NCBI RefSeq assembly: GCF_001436605.1
Contig: NZ_AYZL01000018.1
Coordinates: 1-41,240, forward strand
DNA length: 41,240 nucleotides
Origin: Holzapfeliella floricola DSM 23037 = JCM 16512
GTDB taxonomy: Bacteria > Bacillota > Bacilli > Lactobacillales > Lactobacillaceae
Direction: 5' to 3'
A program made the translations under genes and the position numbers. The notes under the pieces are model-generated. The model was not told where the DNA came from. It was given only the letters and a program-made list of their open reading frames with translations, and searched no databases. Below are positions 16,101 to 23,072 of the stretch, piece by piece; the first letter of the stretch is position 1; every line of letters begins with the position of its first letter.

Positions 16101-18847
16101 GATTAAGTTCAGTTGAACAACAAGCAGCAAAAGTTGAATTAAAAAAGATTAAAGACCAACTACCAACAGCATTTGATGGTCTAGATAGTGATAATGCAAT
16201 TGCACAAAAACAATTAAATCTACAAAACCAAATTAATCAAGTTTATGATAAATATAATCAAAAGAGCAATGCTAATCTTGAAAATGCTAAGTCAAATGCT
16301 AAATCAAGATTAACAACACAACGTGATAATTTACTAAGTGAACTTGATAATGATGCAGATTTTAATGCCCTAACTGCAGAAGACAAGCAAAGTTACAAGA
16401 CTCAAGTTAATAATGCATTCGATGAAACAGCAAAAGATCATGCAAGCATTGATCAATCAAGTTCGACACAAGCTATCGGTTATTTTGAACAAGCTACAAA
16501 AGCTAAACTTACTGATTTATCAAATCAAGCTAAATTAGCAAACTTGAAAAAACAAAAATTAGATGATTTAACATCAAATTCAACTATAGAAAAATTAAAG
16601 GATTTCAAGCAACAAGGTTTGAATGGTAAAGAGTTAGAAGATACTCTAAGTTATGACCTAACATCAGATCAACAAGACCAACTCAAAAACGACATAAATA
16701 ATATAATTACTAATTCAGGAATCAGTAGCAGTAGTAGTGAATCAGAAGTACAAGAAAAATACAATCGTGCTTTAGCAGATATTGGTAAAAAATATGATGC
16801 TGCTGTTAAGCTACGTCAAAAAAATATCAATAAAGAAAATGCGAAATCTCATTTAAAAGGTTATAGGACAGATATAGAATCACAAATCAAAAAGCTTGAC
16901 TTAAACTCAGATAATTACACAAGCCAGTTACCATCTATTGATGAAATGAATCAATATATAGACAATGCTGAAGATGAGCAAATTATTTCTCAATACAAAG
17001 ATTCAGCAAATCAAGGGATGCAAGCTATTTTAGAGCAAGCACAACTTCAATCTGATAAAAACACAGCTATTGCCAAAGCAAACCAACATCGAGATAATCA
17101 AAAACGGGCTATCGACCAAATGTTAGGCTTAAGTGATTCAGATAAGAATGATTTGAATAATCAAATTAATGCATTAGTTGCCGACAATTCAGGAGCAATT
17201 TCTGGTACTAAATCGAATGAACAAATTACATCCTTAGTAGCTGATAATAATGCTGCTATCGAAAAAATTATGGACGATGCTAAGCAAAAGAATCTGAATA
17301 AAATTAATGATGTTCGAACAAATGCTAAATCAGAATTAAAAAAAGAAATCACAAATAATACCCTTCCACAATTGACAAATAGTGACTTATCTCAAAGCTA
17401 TCAAGATGAAATTAATCAAATTAAGTCCAATATGGAAAACTCAATAAAAAATAACAACAATCCAAGTGATATCGCTTACCAATTAGAACAGGCTAAACTC
17501 AAAGTAGCCGACGTCAAAAGACGTGCTGACTTAGACCAAAAACGTGAAAATGCACGTCAACAATTGGTTGATTATGCTCAAAAATTGACTGGTCAATTAG
17601 ATAATCTACAACCAGTAAATCAAACAGATAAAGATAACGTAAAGGATTTGATTAATCTTATTTCTAATGAAGCAGACTTTGGCTCGGCAAATTCACAAGC
17701 CGAAATCACACAAGTTCTAAGCCAGAAACAAAAAGATATGTCAGATCATTATCAAGCAACAGAAGATATCAAACAAACCAATTTGGAGTCAGAAAGAACT
17801 GATAGATTTGAAAAATTAGCTGAACAAGTTGATAAGTTGCAAAATCAAATTATCAATCAACCTAACTTAACACCCGAACAGCAAGAACAGTATATTAATC
17901 AATTGTATACCTCGTTGTTCAATGCCAATGATGATTTGCAACAAGCTCCATCGTTTAAAGATATGGATGACATTGAAAATACGATGAATAAAGTGGCGCA
18001 AGATGTCATTAAAGACGCTAAATTGACTAATGACAATCAACAACCAACTCCCACACCAACACCAGTTCCAACTGATGATAACAATGACTCGTCACAGCCA
18101 ACCAATCCAAAACCAACTGCAAGTGAAGTGAGTCAAGAAGTTGGTCAAGCAGTTAAACAGGCACAAGAGACAATTAATCAAAATACAACGCTAACTCCTC
18201 AACAAAAACAAAGTTATTTAAATGCTTTAACTAACTTGCAAACCGATTCAAATAGTCAATTGAATCAGCCTGGATTTGATCCAAGTACATTCAACATGCT
18301 TAATTTAAATCAAAATGTGCAAGCCATTTTAACGAGTTTCAATGATTTTGTTCAGAGTCAACCAACAAGCCAAAATAACAAAACACCTAATAATCAACCA
18401 ACTAACACTAATACAACAGCTAATACTCAAAATGCGGGTAATAATACTATTGCAAATAATGGAAATGGTAGCACTGCTCAAAATGCAGGCACAACTAGAA
18501 CTGATTCAGGCAATGGCTACCGTTACTATCCAGCAACAACAGCTCAGACAGGTAGCTCTCAAGGACAAGTCCAACCAGCTAACTCAGGCCAAACGCAAAA
18601 CAGCAATGGTAACAGAGATACTGGCGGTTTAATTCAAAGATCAAACCAAGGTAATAACCGTTCATCTGTTGCTAATGGTGGAAGCAATGGTCCTGTCAAC
18701 AAAGTAGCAAACCTAAATAAAGATAATGACGCAGGTCAATCTAATAAATGGTGGGATGCTATTCCTTATATTGGTGCTTTAATCGTCGCTATAGGGGGTA
18801 TTTTCTGGTTAATTGCTAAACGAAGAAAAGACGATGATGAAGAATAG
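13193..18847 (+). CDS. Giant helical-repeat surface protein with C-terminal membrane anchor
   Basis: An 1884-residue secreted protein. The N-terminus carries a basic stretch and a hydrophobic segment (about 15-35), with likely cleavage near VQA (about 50). Residues 53-156 form a beta-rich region I do not recognise. About 160-1610 is a helical array rich in Asn, Gln, Asp, Lys and Ala, with a rough period of 75-80 residues; units repeatedly show an LANxK-type junction and Asp/Gln-rich turns, as in DUF1542/Ebh-like stalks. A hinge PTPTPTPVPT lies near 1618, a last helical unit follows, then an Asn/Gln/Gly/Ser-rich stretch, a hydrophobic helix (about 1855-1875) and KRRKDDDEE. There is no LPxTG motif, so retention in the membrane rather than sortase linkage is likely. 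The start has a hairpin over its ribosome site. Likely roles are adhesion or a surface spacer, by analogy only. Confidence 0.82.
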   Translation: MKNKQKNFESKVSKKVVYASSALLAATAFATVSSSDFGQHLKGVNPIVQAATDLQVARLDGLVTNTKNISFYVPGAQNHSIKSIGVKSPKTGGWLSWGPSSIRVSPDKQHFDVTFTNSDNLNFINDSKNVGNSMTFELKFDGDNGIRIPYSKAIDSSELMNAKKQGKDAVDGLVSLTAQQSEDYKTQIENGQTTGGIESIVKRAKAANDLATLAQYKKQKQSELKQKSGDVIDWIMSWFRKNPLTLLNPKELARQNALINQAKTALSQAQTDINNADSMTNVDQIVNAAITQFNQAKNSTDTSNADALKKSAQNQAKKELQMKYDDLNNQLNMMSDLTDKNSLQTELDNAFNSGKTAIEGASSVDDANSKKSTAISNLEKVLTKAKNDQKSNQDNRLATSRDQAKLGFDNQYQQLQAKLNSLPYSSPKKSDLNRQVTDFYSKSNQDSLTQAPDEAKLAQAKTNLTQTFNTLANDLDIAKLQYDITDSINTESKNVTGAVKGMGSIPDPDKSNILSSITGATTNLANNIPNTLSELATYKEKVSLAFNQIQADAGLLNQGNLDQAKNAAKSAINLKAGEMEAIINQLADPQKSLFQSELNAKSKAGRDNVDGASKSADAFLTKDSSLIDLEALKQKANQAKAGQQTANNNQQLAQSAQDYIQGLQPLSDDKKTGFNQQVSDLVSSYQTKLTADNADVNALSTSFDQDLEKIKSAANLANQKQILDSQIKQKSADAQKVIDNSYNLDNDQRSQFTKGLAEKTSELRQSILGAQNTADLETKKSEIVKLDDFAKNTKLANDKAKAAHDLKTKAQEVKNNLDKLPGLTKAQIESAQKSIDDKLSDGLKGDFVTNKDNILSDFTNIFNTQKRTSDSSKETIKNNLADKMSTLTTDIGNPFLEQLRNKLNPILEDAKTKIGQVKSYDQMKQIENLALANMEDEYNQLKLADDKAKASATLSENIDSENGRIDNLTGLSSVEQQAAKVELKKIKDQLPTAFDGLDSDNAIAQKQLNLQNQINQVYDKYNQKSNANLENAKSNAKSRLTTQRDNLLSELDNDADFNALTAEDKQSYKTQVNNAFDETAKDHASIDQSSSTQAIGYFEQATKAKLTDLSNQAKLANLKKQKLDDLTSNSTIEKLKDFKQQGLNGKELEDTLSYDLTSDQQDQLKNDINNIITNSGISSSSSESEVQEKYNRALADIGKKYDAAVKLRQKNINKENAKSHLKGYRTDIESQIKKLDLNSDNYTSQLPSIDEMNQYIDNAEDEQIISQYKDSANQGMQAILEQAQLQSDKNTAIAKANQHRDNQKRAIDQMLGLSDSDKNDLNNQINALVADNSGAISGTKSNEQITSLVADNNAAIEKIMDDAKQKNLNKINDVRTNAKSELKKEITNNTLPQLTNSDLSQSYQDEINQIKSNMENSIKNNNNPSDIAYQLEQAKLKVADVKRRADLDQKRENARQQLVDYAQKLTGQLDNLQPVNQTDKDNVKDLINLISNEADFGSANSQAEITQVLSQKQKDMSDHYQATEDIKQTNLESERTDRFEKLAEQVDKLQNQIINQPNLTPEQQEQYINQLYTSLFNANDDLQQAPSFKDMDDIENTMNKVAQDVIKDAKLTNDNQQPTPTPTPVPTDDNNDSSQPTNPKPTASEVSQEVGQAVKQAQETINQNTTLTPQQKQSYLNALTNLQTDSNSQLNQPGFDPSTFNMLNLNQNVQAILTSFNDFVQSQPTSQNNKTPNNQPTNTNTTANTQNAGNNTIANNGNGSTAQNAGTTRTDSGNGYRYYPATTAQTGSSQGQVQPANSGQTQNSNGNRDTGGLIQRSNQGNNRSSVANGGSNGPVNKVANLNKDNDAGQSNKWWDAIPYIGALIVAIGGIFWLIAKRRKDDDEE

Positions 18848-18857
18848 AATAAAAAAA

Positions 18858-18882
18858 CAGACCTTTTCAGGTCTGCTTTTTT
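18858..18882. terminator. Bidirectional terminator between the giant surface gene and the Fur-family gene
   Basis: CAGACCT-TTTC-AGGTCTG is a perfect 7-bp stem flanked by A and T runs. It serves two converging genes. Confidence 0.88.
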
Positions 18883-19318
18883 AGTTTTCTTTAGATTTGC
18901 AGTTTGAGCAGTTTTTGCATAATCCTTCAAGAACAAATTGATGAGATAGGATTTTAGCTCCTGGAATTTGTGATTGATAAATTGACATCGGACATTCTTT
19001 TAACTCGGTAACGATGCCACAGTTTTGGCAAATGAAATGATGATGGTGGTCAAATTCACAAATGACTTTGACCATGGCATGTCCCATTTGATTATTTTGC
19101 TCAAGCAATCCAGCTTCTTCAAGTTGTTTAAGATTGCGGTAAACAGTATTGTAACTCATTGAAGGAAATGTTTGGCGCATTAATTGATCAATTTTTGTAA
19201 TATCTAAATACGTATCACGATGTTTGATTAGTAAATCGATTAGGACTTCACGTTGTTTGGTTATTTTAAGTTGGTTTTGTTTCATCTTGTTTAAAACTTG
19301 CTGTTTTAAGTGATTCAT
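18881..19318 (-). CDS. Fur-family metalloregulator, probably Zur-like
   Basis: A 145-residue Fur-family repressor. The N-terminal winged helix contains KITKQREVLIDLL and SMSYNTVYRNLKQLEEAGLL. The dimer/metal region has DHHHHFICQNCG and ends with LCKNCSNC, giving two CxxC pairs for a structural zinc. It sits back to back with a Zn/Mn-binding lipoprotein gene, with a Fur/Zur-type box between them, which points to zinc (Zur) rather than peroxide (PerR) sensing. Manganese or iron sensing is not excluded. AGAGGAAA lies just upstream of the ATG at 19318. Confidence 0.85.
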   Translation of the reverse strand: MNHLKQQVLNKMKQNQLKITKQREVLIDLLIKHRDTYLDITKIDQLMRQTFPSMSYNTVYRNLKQLEEAGLLEQNNQMGHAMVKVICEFDHHHHFICQNCGIVTELKECPMSIYQSQIPGAKILSHQFVLEGLCKNCSNCKSKEN

Positions 19319-19352
19319 TTAATTTCCTCTTTTCTTTTGATCAATAATCCTA

Positions 19353-19382
19353 TATAATTATAAATCGTAATGATTATCATTT
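19353..19382. promoter_or_regulatory. Metal-responsive Fur/Zur box and -10 between the regulator and the lipoprotein
   Basis: A 21-bp near-palindrome at 19362-19382 contains TCGTAAT-G-ATTATCA. The left half equals the B. subtilis Zur half-site, the right half differs at two bases, and the reverse strand contains AATGATAATCATTA as in classical Fur boxes. A perfect TATAAT lies at 19353-19358, directly before it, so bound repressor would block the lipoprotein promoter. The motif comparison is established knowledge; which metal is involved is inferred. Confidence 0.72.
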
Positions 19383-19403
19383 AAAGGAGAAGTAACTATA
19401 ATT

Positions 19404-20315
19404 ATGAAAAAAATATTTGCGACAATCGTACTAGCTCTTGCAGCCGTTGTTTTTGTCGGATGTCAAAGTCAATCTCAACAATCAACAACTACTAGCGGCT
19501 CAGATTCAGAAAAAGCAATCAACGTGATTACTTCAACGGATGTTTATAGTGATATTGTATCAGAAATCACACAAGGAACTTCTGCCAATGTAACCCCAAT
19601 TATTTCAGGTTCTAGTGCAGATCCTCACCACTTTGAACCAACAGCTAATGATGCTAAAAAAATTACTAACGCAGATTTAATTGTTGAAAATGGTCTGGGT
19701 TACGATAGCTGGTTTGAAAAACTGGTAAAATCAACCGATACTAAAGCCCAAAAAATCTCAATTGCAACAGACATTGGCCAACTTAAAGATGGCGATAATG
19801 AACACATCTGGTATGATGTTAGCTTAATGAAAAAGTTTGTTGAAACAACTACGCAAAAACTAATCGAAATTGATTCAGCTAACCAAGCAACTTACGAAAA
19901 AAATGCGCAAGCTTACTTGAAGAAGTTTGATACGCTAACCGCAAAAATTGACGATGTCAAAAGTCACTTATCTGATGCCAACAAGAAAGTTAACGTCTCA
20001 GAACCAGTTGCTGACTATCTCCTTCAACAAATTGGATTTGAAATCAACAACAAGCATTTTGAACAAGCAATCGCAGAAGAAACCGATCCTTCAGCTCAAG
20101 ATATTGCGCAAATGCAAAAAGATTTCGAATCAAAAACGGTTTCATTTTTTGTTTACAATACCCAAAGTCACAGCCCATTAGCTGATCAAATGGCTGATAA
20201 AGCCAAAGCAGCTAACTTGCCAATTCTTGAAGTGACCGAAACGAAACCAAATGATACCTCTTATATTGATTGGATGACAGATGTTGTCGATCACATTTCA
20301 AAATTAATGAACTAA
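19404..20315 (+). CDS. Zinc/manganese ABC transporter substrate-binding lipoprotein
   Basis: A 303-residue cluster A-I metal-binding protein. The signal peptide ends in the lipobox FVGC (C20). Expected ligand residues are H76 in PHHFEP, H134 in EHIWYD, and E200 in SEPVADYL, where ZnuA proteins usually have His and PsaA-type Mn proteins have Glu. A late Asp (about 284) could complete the site. The acidic, His-rich loop of many ZnuA proteins is absent. No permease or ATPase gene is adjacent, so partners must be elsewhere. AAAGGAG lies 14 bases before the ATG, which is long. Metal-box control from the divergent Fur-type gene is likely. Zn versus Mn is open. Confidence 0.87.
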   Translation: MKKIFATIVLALAAVVFVGCQSQSQQSTTTSGSDSEKAINVITSTDVYSDIVSEITQGTSANVTPIISGSSADPHHFEPTANDAKKITNADLIVENGLGYDSWFEKLVKSTDTKAQKISIATDIGQLKDGDNEHIWYDVSLMKKFVETTTQKLIEIDSANQATYEKNAQAYLKKFDTLTAKIDDVKSHLSDANKKVNVSEPVADYLLQQIGFEINNKHFEQAIAEETDPSAQDIAQMQKDFESKTVSFFVYNTQSHSPLADQMADKAKAANLPILEVTETKPNDTSYIDWMTDVVDHISKLMN

Positions 20316-20335
20316 TTTTGATGAGTTATTTTTTC

Positions 20336-20394
20336 AAAACCTCCAACGTTTCTAAATGCTATAATGAGATTTAGAATCTGTTAGGAGGTTTTTT
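20336..20394 (+). promoter_or_regulatory. Terminator-like inverted repeat with embedded promoter ahead of the CPBP genes
   Basis: AAAACCTCC (20336-20344) pairs with GGAGGTTTT (20384-20392), whose GGAGG is the ribosome site of the gene at 20395. Nested inside, TCTAAAT (20351-20357) pairs with ATTTAGA (20369-20375). The loop holds TGCTATAAT (20357-20365), an extended -10 box. Read-through RNA from the metal lipoprotein gene would fold, end in a T-run and hide GGAGG. RNA started at the embedded promoter would lack the 5' arm. Confidence 0.6.
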
Positions 20395-21060
20395 ATGTTT
20401 AAAAAACGCGGAACATTCGAAAAAGTTCTGATGATTTTTATCTTCTTTTTCTTTGATATCTTATTAACTGGATTAATGGGAACAGTTAAGGCAGAACCCA
20501 TTAGTATGGGATATATCATTAATAATGCCATCAGAATAATTGTGGCAGTAGCGATTATATACGTGATGACGATTGAATATGGACATGAATTAAAGTCGGA
20601 TAATCAGCGGAAATTTCAATTTAATTGGCGATTTAATAAGCGCAATGTCATGATTATTTTTATTGGGGCTGTTATTATGCTAGCCTTTCAATTTTTAGTA
20701 TCATTAGTATTATCTGGTAATCAAACTTCAGCAAACGAAGCAGGGTTGAATGAAATTATTTCGAAAGTGAATTTCTTATTTCCACTATTCGTGATGTTTG
20801 TTGGGCCAATTGTTGAAGAATATATTTTTAGAGGATTATTTTTCAATTTATTTTTCAAGAAGGATACACGATTAAATAACGTCGTGGGTATTTTTGTTAA
20901 TGGTGTATTATTTGGGTTAATGCATGAAACGTCATTGTCAATATACTTAGTACTTTATTCCGTAATGGGAATGATACTGGCTTCTGTATATTTATTCACC
21001 AAAGATATTAAGTCGTCAATTGTTGTCCACATTATCAATAATGTGATTAGTAGTTTATAG
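20395..21060 (+). CDS. CPBP-family intramembrane metalloprotease (first of two)
   Basis: A 221-residue membrane protein with about six to seven hydrophobic helices. The family signatures are present in order: EEYIFRG (the EExxxR motif, about 141-147), FGLMH (FxxxH), and HIINN near the end (HxxxN). CPBP (CAAX protease and bacteriocin-processing) proteins in lactic acid bacteria are often linked to bacteriocin immunity or to membrane-protein cleavage. No bacteriocin gene is visible nearby. GGAGG lies 6 bases before the ATG, inside the inverted repeat described separately. It likely forms an operon with the next gene, 14 bases downstream. Confidence 0.85.
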   Translation: MFKKRGTFEKVLMIFIFFFFDILLTGLMGTVKAEPISMGYIINNAIRIIVAVAIIYVMTIEYGHELKSDNQRKFQFNWRFNKRNVMIIFIGAVIMLAFQFLVSLVLSGNQTSANEAGLNEIISKVNFLFPLFVMFVGPIVEEYIFRGLFFNLFFKKDTRLNNVVGIFVNGVLFGLMHETSLSIYLVLYSVMGMILASVYLFTKDIKSSIVVHIINNVISSL

Positions 21061-21074
21061 TGAGGGGTTAAAAA

Positions 21075-21764
21075 ATGTCGAAAAGTGTCAGCTATGTTGT
21101 TCGCTTAATTATGGCGGTTGTCGTTTTTTTCGTTGATCAACTCTTGTTAGTTTTTTTGCAAATGCCAAAAGAAGTTATGAGCTTGGGTTATGTTTTGGGT
21201 ATTGTTCTTCGGTTAGCTGTTGCGGCAGTTGTCGTTTATGGGATTTATCGTTATTATCGTTACTTACTTGAAAAAGATAATCCTAGACAATTTATGACCA
21301 AACAAACCAAGTTTGGCTTTGACAAAGTAATGCTTGTGTTGGGATTATTTGTTGTTTTAATTATTGTTCAAGTTGTTATCAACTTGGTGTTATTAAAAAA
21401 CCAACCAGAATCAGCTAACCAAGTTAAAATTATCGAATTTGTGAAAGGGAATAACTTTTTATTTGGACTATTCGTTGTTGTTATTGGTCCTATTCTTGAA
21501 GAAATTATCTTCAGAGGGTTATTCTTTGATTTGTTTTTCAAACAGAGTTCTAATTTAAAGAATACATTAGGTATTATTTTAAACGGATTACTCTTTGGTC
21601 TAGCTCATACTAGTTTTCAGTTTAACTTGAGCTTAGTCACTTATGCAGTGATGGGTATGATGTTTGCGGCGATTTATCTCAAAACGAAAGACCTTCGTTG
21701 TTCAACAGGTGTTCATATGTTGAACAACTTATTATCATTTATTGGCATATTATTTGCAAAATAA
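21075..21764 (+). CDS. CPBP-family intramembrane metalloprotease (second of two)
   Basis: A 229-residue membrane protein, clearly a paralogue of the preceding gene: the same length class, helix pattern and motifs EEIIFRG, FGLAH and HMLNN. The catalytic Glu and His residues are kept, so both copies could be active. GAGGGG precedes the ATG, and the short gap of 14 bases suggests cotranscription. Tandem duplication followed by divergence is the simplest explanation. Function (immunity, signalling or processing) cannot be read from the sequence. Confidence 0.85.
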   Translation: MSKSVSYVVRLIMAVVVFFVDQLLLVFLQMPKEVMSLGYVLGIVLRLAVAAVVVYGIYRYYRYLLEKDNPRQFMTKQTKFGFDKVMLVLGLFVVLIIVQVVINLVLLKNQPESANQVKIIEFVKGNNFLFGLFVVVIGPILEEIIFRGLFFDLFFKQSSNLKNTLGIILNGLLFGLAHTSFQFNLSLVTYAVMGMMFAAIYLKTKDLRCSTGVHMLNNLLSFIGILFAK

Positions 21765-21792
21765 AAAAGCAGGATAAATTATCCTGCTTTTT
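21764..21792. terminator. Bidirectional terminator between the CPBP operon and napA
   Basis: AAAAAGCAGGATA-AAT-TATCCTGCTTTTT is a near-perfect hairpin with T-runs on both strands. The stop codons of both converging genes touch it. Confidence 0.9.
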
Positions 21793-22930
21793 TTATATAG
21801 TAATTTAACATGAATGGTGTTAAAACAGTTGTCAAAATGACAACAATAATAAGTTGTACATATAAGTCATGTGAAATAATCGATTTGGTTAGGCCCGTTT
21901 GTACTAAGATCAAAGCAACTTCACCACGAGCAATCATACCACTTCCAACAATGTTAGCCTGGTTTTTGGGTAGTCCAAAATATTGGCTGACTAATTTACC
22001 AGGTAAAAATTTTGAAAGAATAGCAATTAGGGTGAAAATCAAAATTAATGGCAAGTTATCTAAAGCACCGTCTAAAGTCATGTTGAGTCCGATTGAAGCG
22101 AAAAATAAGGGGATAAAAATCAAGTAAGCTGTTGCAGATATTTTTTCTGATACCTGATTGAAGAATGTGGCATCCTTCAAAATAATACCGGCAAAGAATG
22201 CTCCCATAATACCACTAAGTCCCACTTTTTCAGCGAGGATAGATAAGCCAAAAATCATAACTAGTGAAAACAATTCATAGAAATAAGGTAGGCTAATCGA
22301 TTTTGTTTGCAAAAACTTGTCGAAAAAGGGAAAGCACTTTTTAAATACAAAAACAAAGCCAAAGAAAATAACTTGCAGGATAAGTGTCTGGCCTAAAGCA
22401 AGAGGATCAAAACTTCCTGTACTATTAAAGTTAATGAAAAGGCTCAAAATAAATAGTGTCAAAAAATCATCAACAATTGCGGCACCGATTAGAACATTTC
22501 CCATTTTGCTTTGTAATAATCCTGATTCTTTTAGAACTTCAAGTGCAATTGAGATGCTCGTTGCAGCCAGTACAATTCCTAAAAAGATATTTTCATTGAA
22601 TCCAACAGCGAATATCGTAATACTTGCAGTAGCTATCAAAATGATGGGGGCAATAACACCTAATACTGCGACAGTAAGACTAGATTTAAAAACGCTTTTA
22701 AGTGTCTTTAAATCACTATGGGAACCAGCAATAAAGAGTAGCAGAACCACTCCAACTTCAGAAACAGTACTGATGGATTCATCCGTATGAATCCATCCTA
22801 GTAAGGCTGGCCCTAGCAAAATACCAGTAAGCAGTTCGCCAATTACAAGAGGCAAGTTGACTTTTTGAAAACCTGCTTTTAGTAATGTAGATACAATTAA
22901 AATTAAAAATAAACTTAAAATAAGATGCAT
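21779..22930 (-). CDS. napA: NapA-type Na+/H+ antiporter (CPA2 family)
   Basis: A 383-residue membrane protein of the CPA2 monovalent cation:proton antiporter family, the same length as Enterococcus hirae NapA. It has about 12 hydrophobic helices. IGELLTGILLGPALLG (early) and GAAIVDDFLTLFILS carry family signatures, the latter with the paired Asp expected in the ion-binding helix. It should export Na+ (or K+) in exchange for protons and support pH and salt homeostasis. Several ATGs are possible (22930, 22936, 22939). GGAAGG at 22941-22946 is spaced best for 22930, and the NapA length supports that choice. It has its own promoter and a long hairpin in its leader. Confidence 0.87.
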   Translation of the reverse strand: MHLILSLFLILIVSTLLKAGFQKVNLPLVIGELLTGILLGPALLGWIHTDESISTVSEVGVVLLLFIAGSHSDLKTLKSVFKSSLTVAVLGVIAPIILIATASITIFAVGFNENIFLGIVLAATSISIALEVLKESGLLQSKMGNVLIGAAIVDDFLTLFILSLFINFNSTGSFDPLALGQTLILQVIFFGFVFVFKKCFPFFDKFLQTKSISLPYFYELFSLVMIFGLSILAEKVGLSGIMGAFFAGIILKDATFFNQVSEKISATAYLIFIPLFFASIGLNMTLDGALDNLPLILIFTLIAILSKFLPGKLVSQYFGLPKNQANIVGSGMIARGEVALILVQTGLTKSIISHDLYVQLIIVVILTTVLTPFMLNYYIKKAG

Positions 22931-22950
22931 AATCATCATTCCTTCCAAAT

Positions 22951-23011
22951 AAAAAACGCACTTTCAAAACTTCTCATCTACCCAAATGAGAGGAAGTCTT
23001 GAAAGTGCGTT
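22951..23011 (-). terminator. Leader terminator (attenuator-like) upstream of napA
   Basis: Read on the minus strand, AACGCACTTTCAA pairs with TTGAAAGTGCGTT over 13 bp. The interior also pairs (ACTTC and CTCAT with ATGAGAAGT), and a run of six T follows, ending 4 bases before the napA ribosome site. It lies downstream of a good napA promoter, so it must be overcome for napA expression. The upstream bases GGAGTGC (23012-23018) can pair with GCACTTTC of the 5' arm as a short rival hairpin. Alternatively it is simply the terminator of the upstream ATPase gene. Confidence 0.65.
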
Positions 23012-23043
23012 GCACTCCAACCAAAATACGATTATTTATTTCT

Positions 23044-23072
23044 ATTATACTAAATTTTTAGTAGACTCTCAA
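23044..23072 (-). promoter_or_regulatory. napA promoter overlapping the upstream stop codon
   Basis: On the minus strand: TTGAGA (23067-23072), 17 bp, TATAAT (23044-23049). The -35 box overlaps the TGA stop of the metal ATPase gene (23069-23071). The predicted leader is about 105 bases and contains the hairpin at 22951-23011. Confidence 0.75.

Noticed and set aside
13193-18847. Sortase signal in the giant surface protein
   Set aside because: No LPxTG or near variant precedes the C-terminal helix; only a membrane helix and charged tail are present.
22317-22790. 157-codon plus-strand frame
   Set aside because: It lies wholly antisense within napA, which has clear membrane-protein sequence; the frame is basic and featureless.
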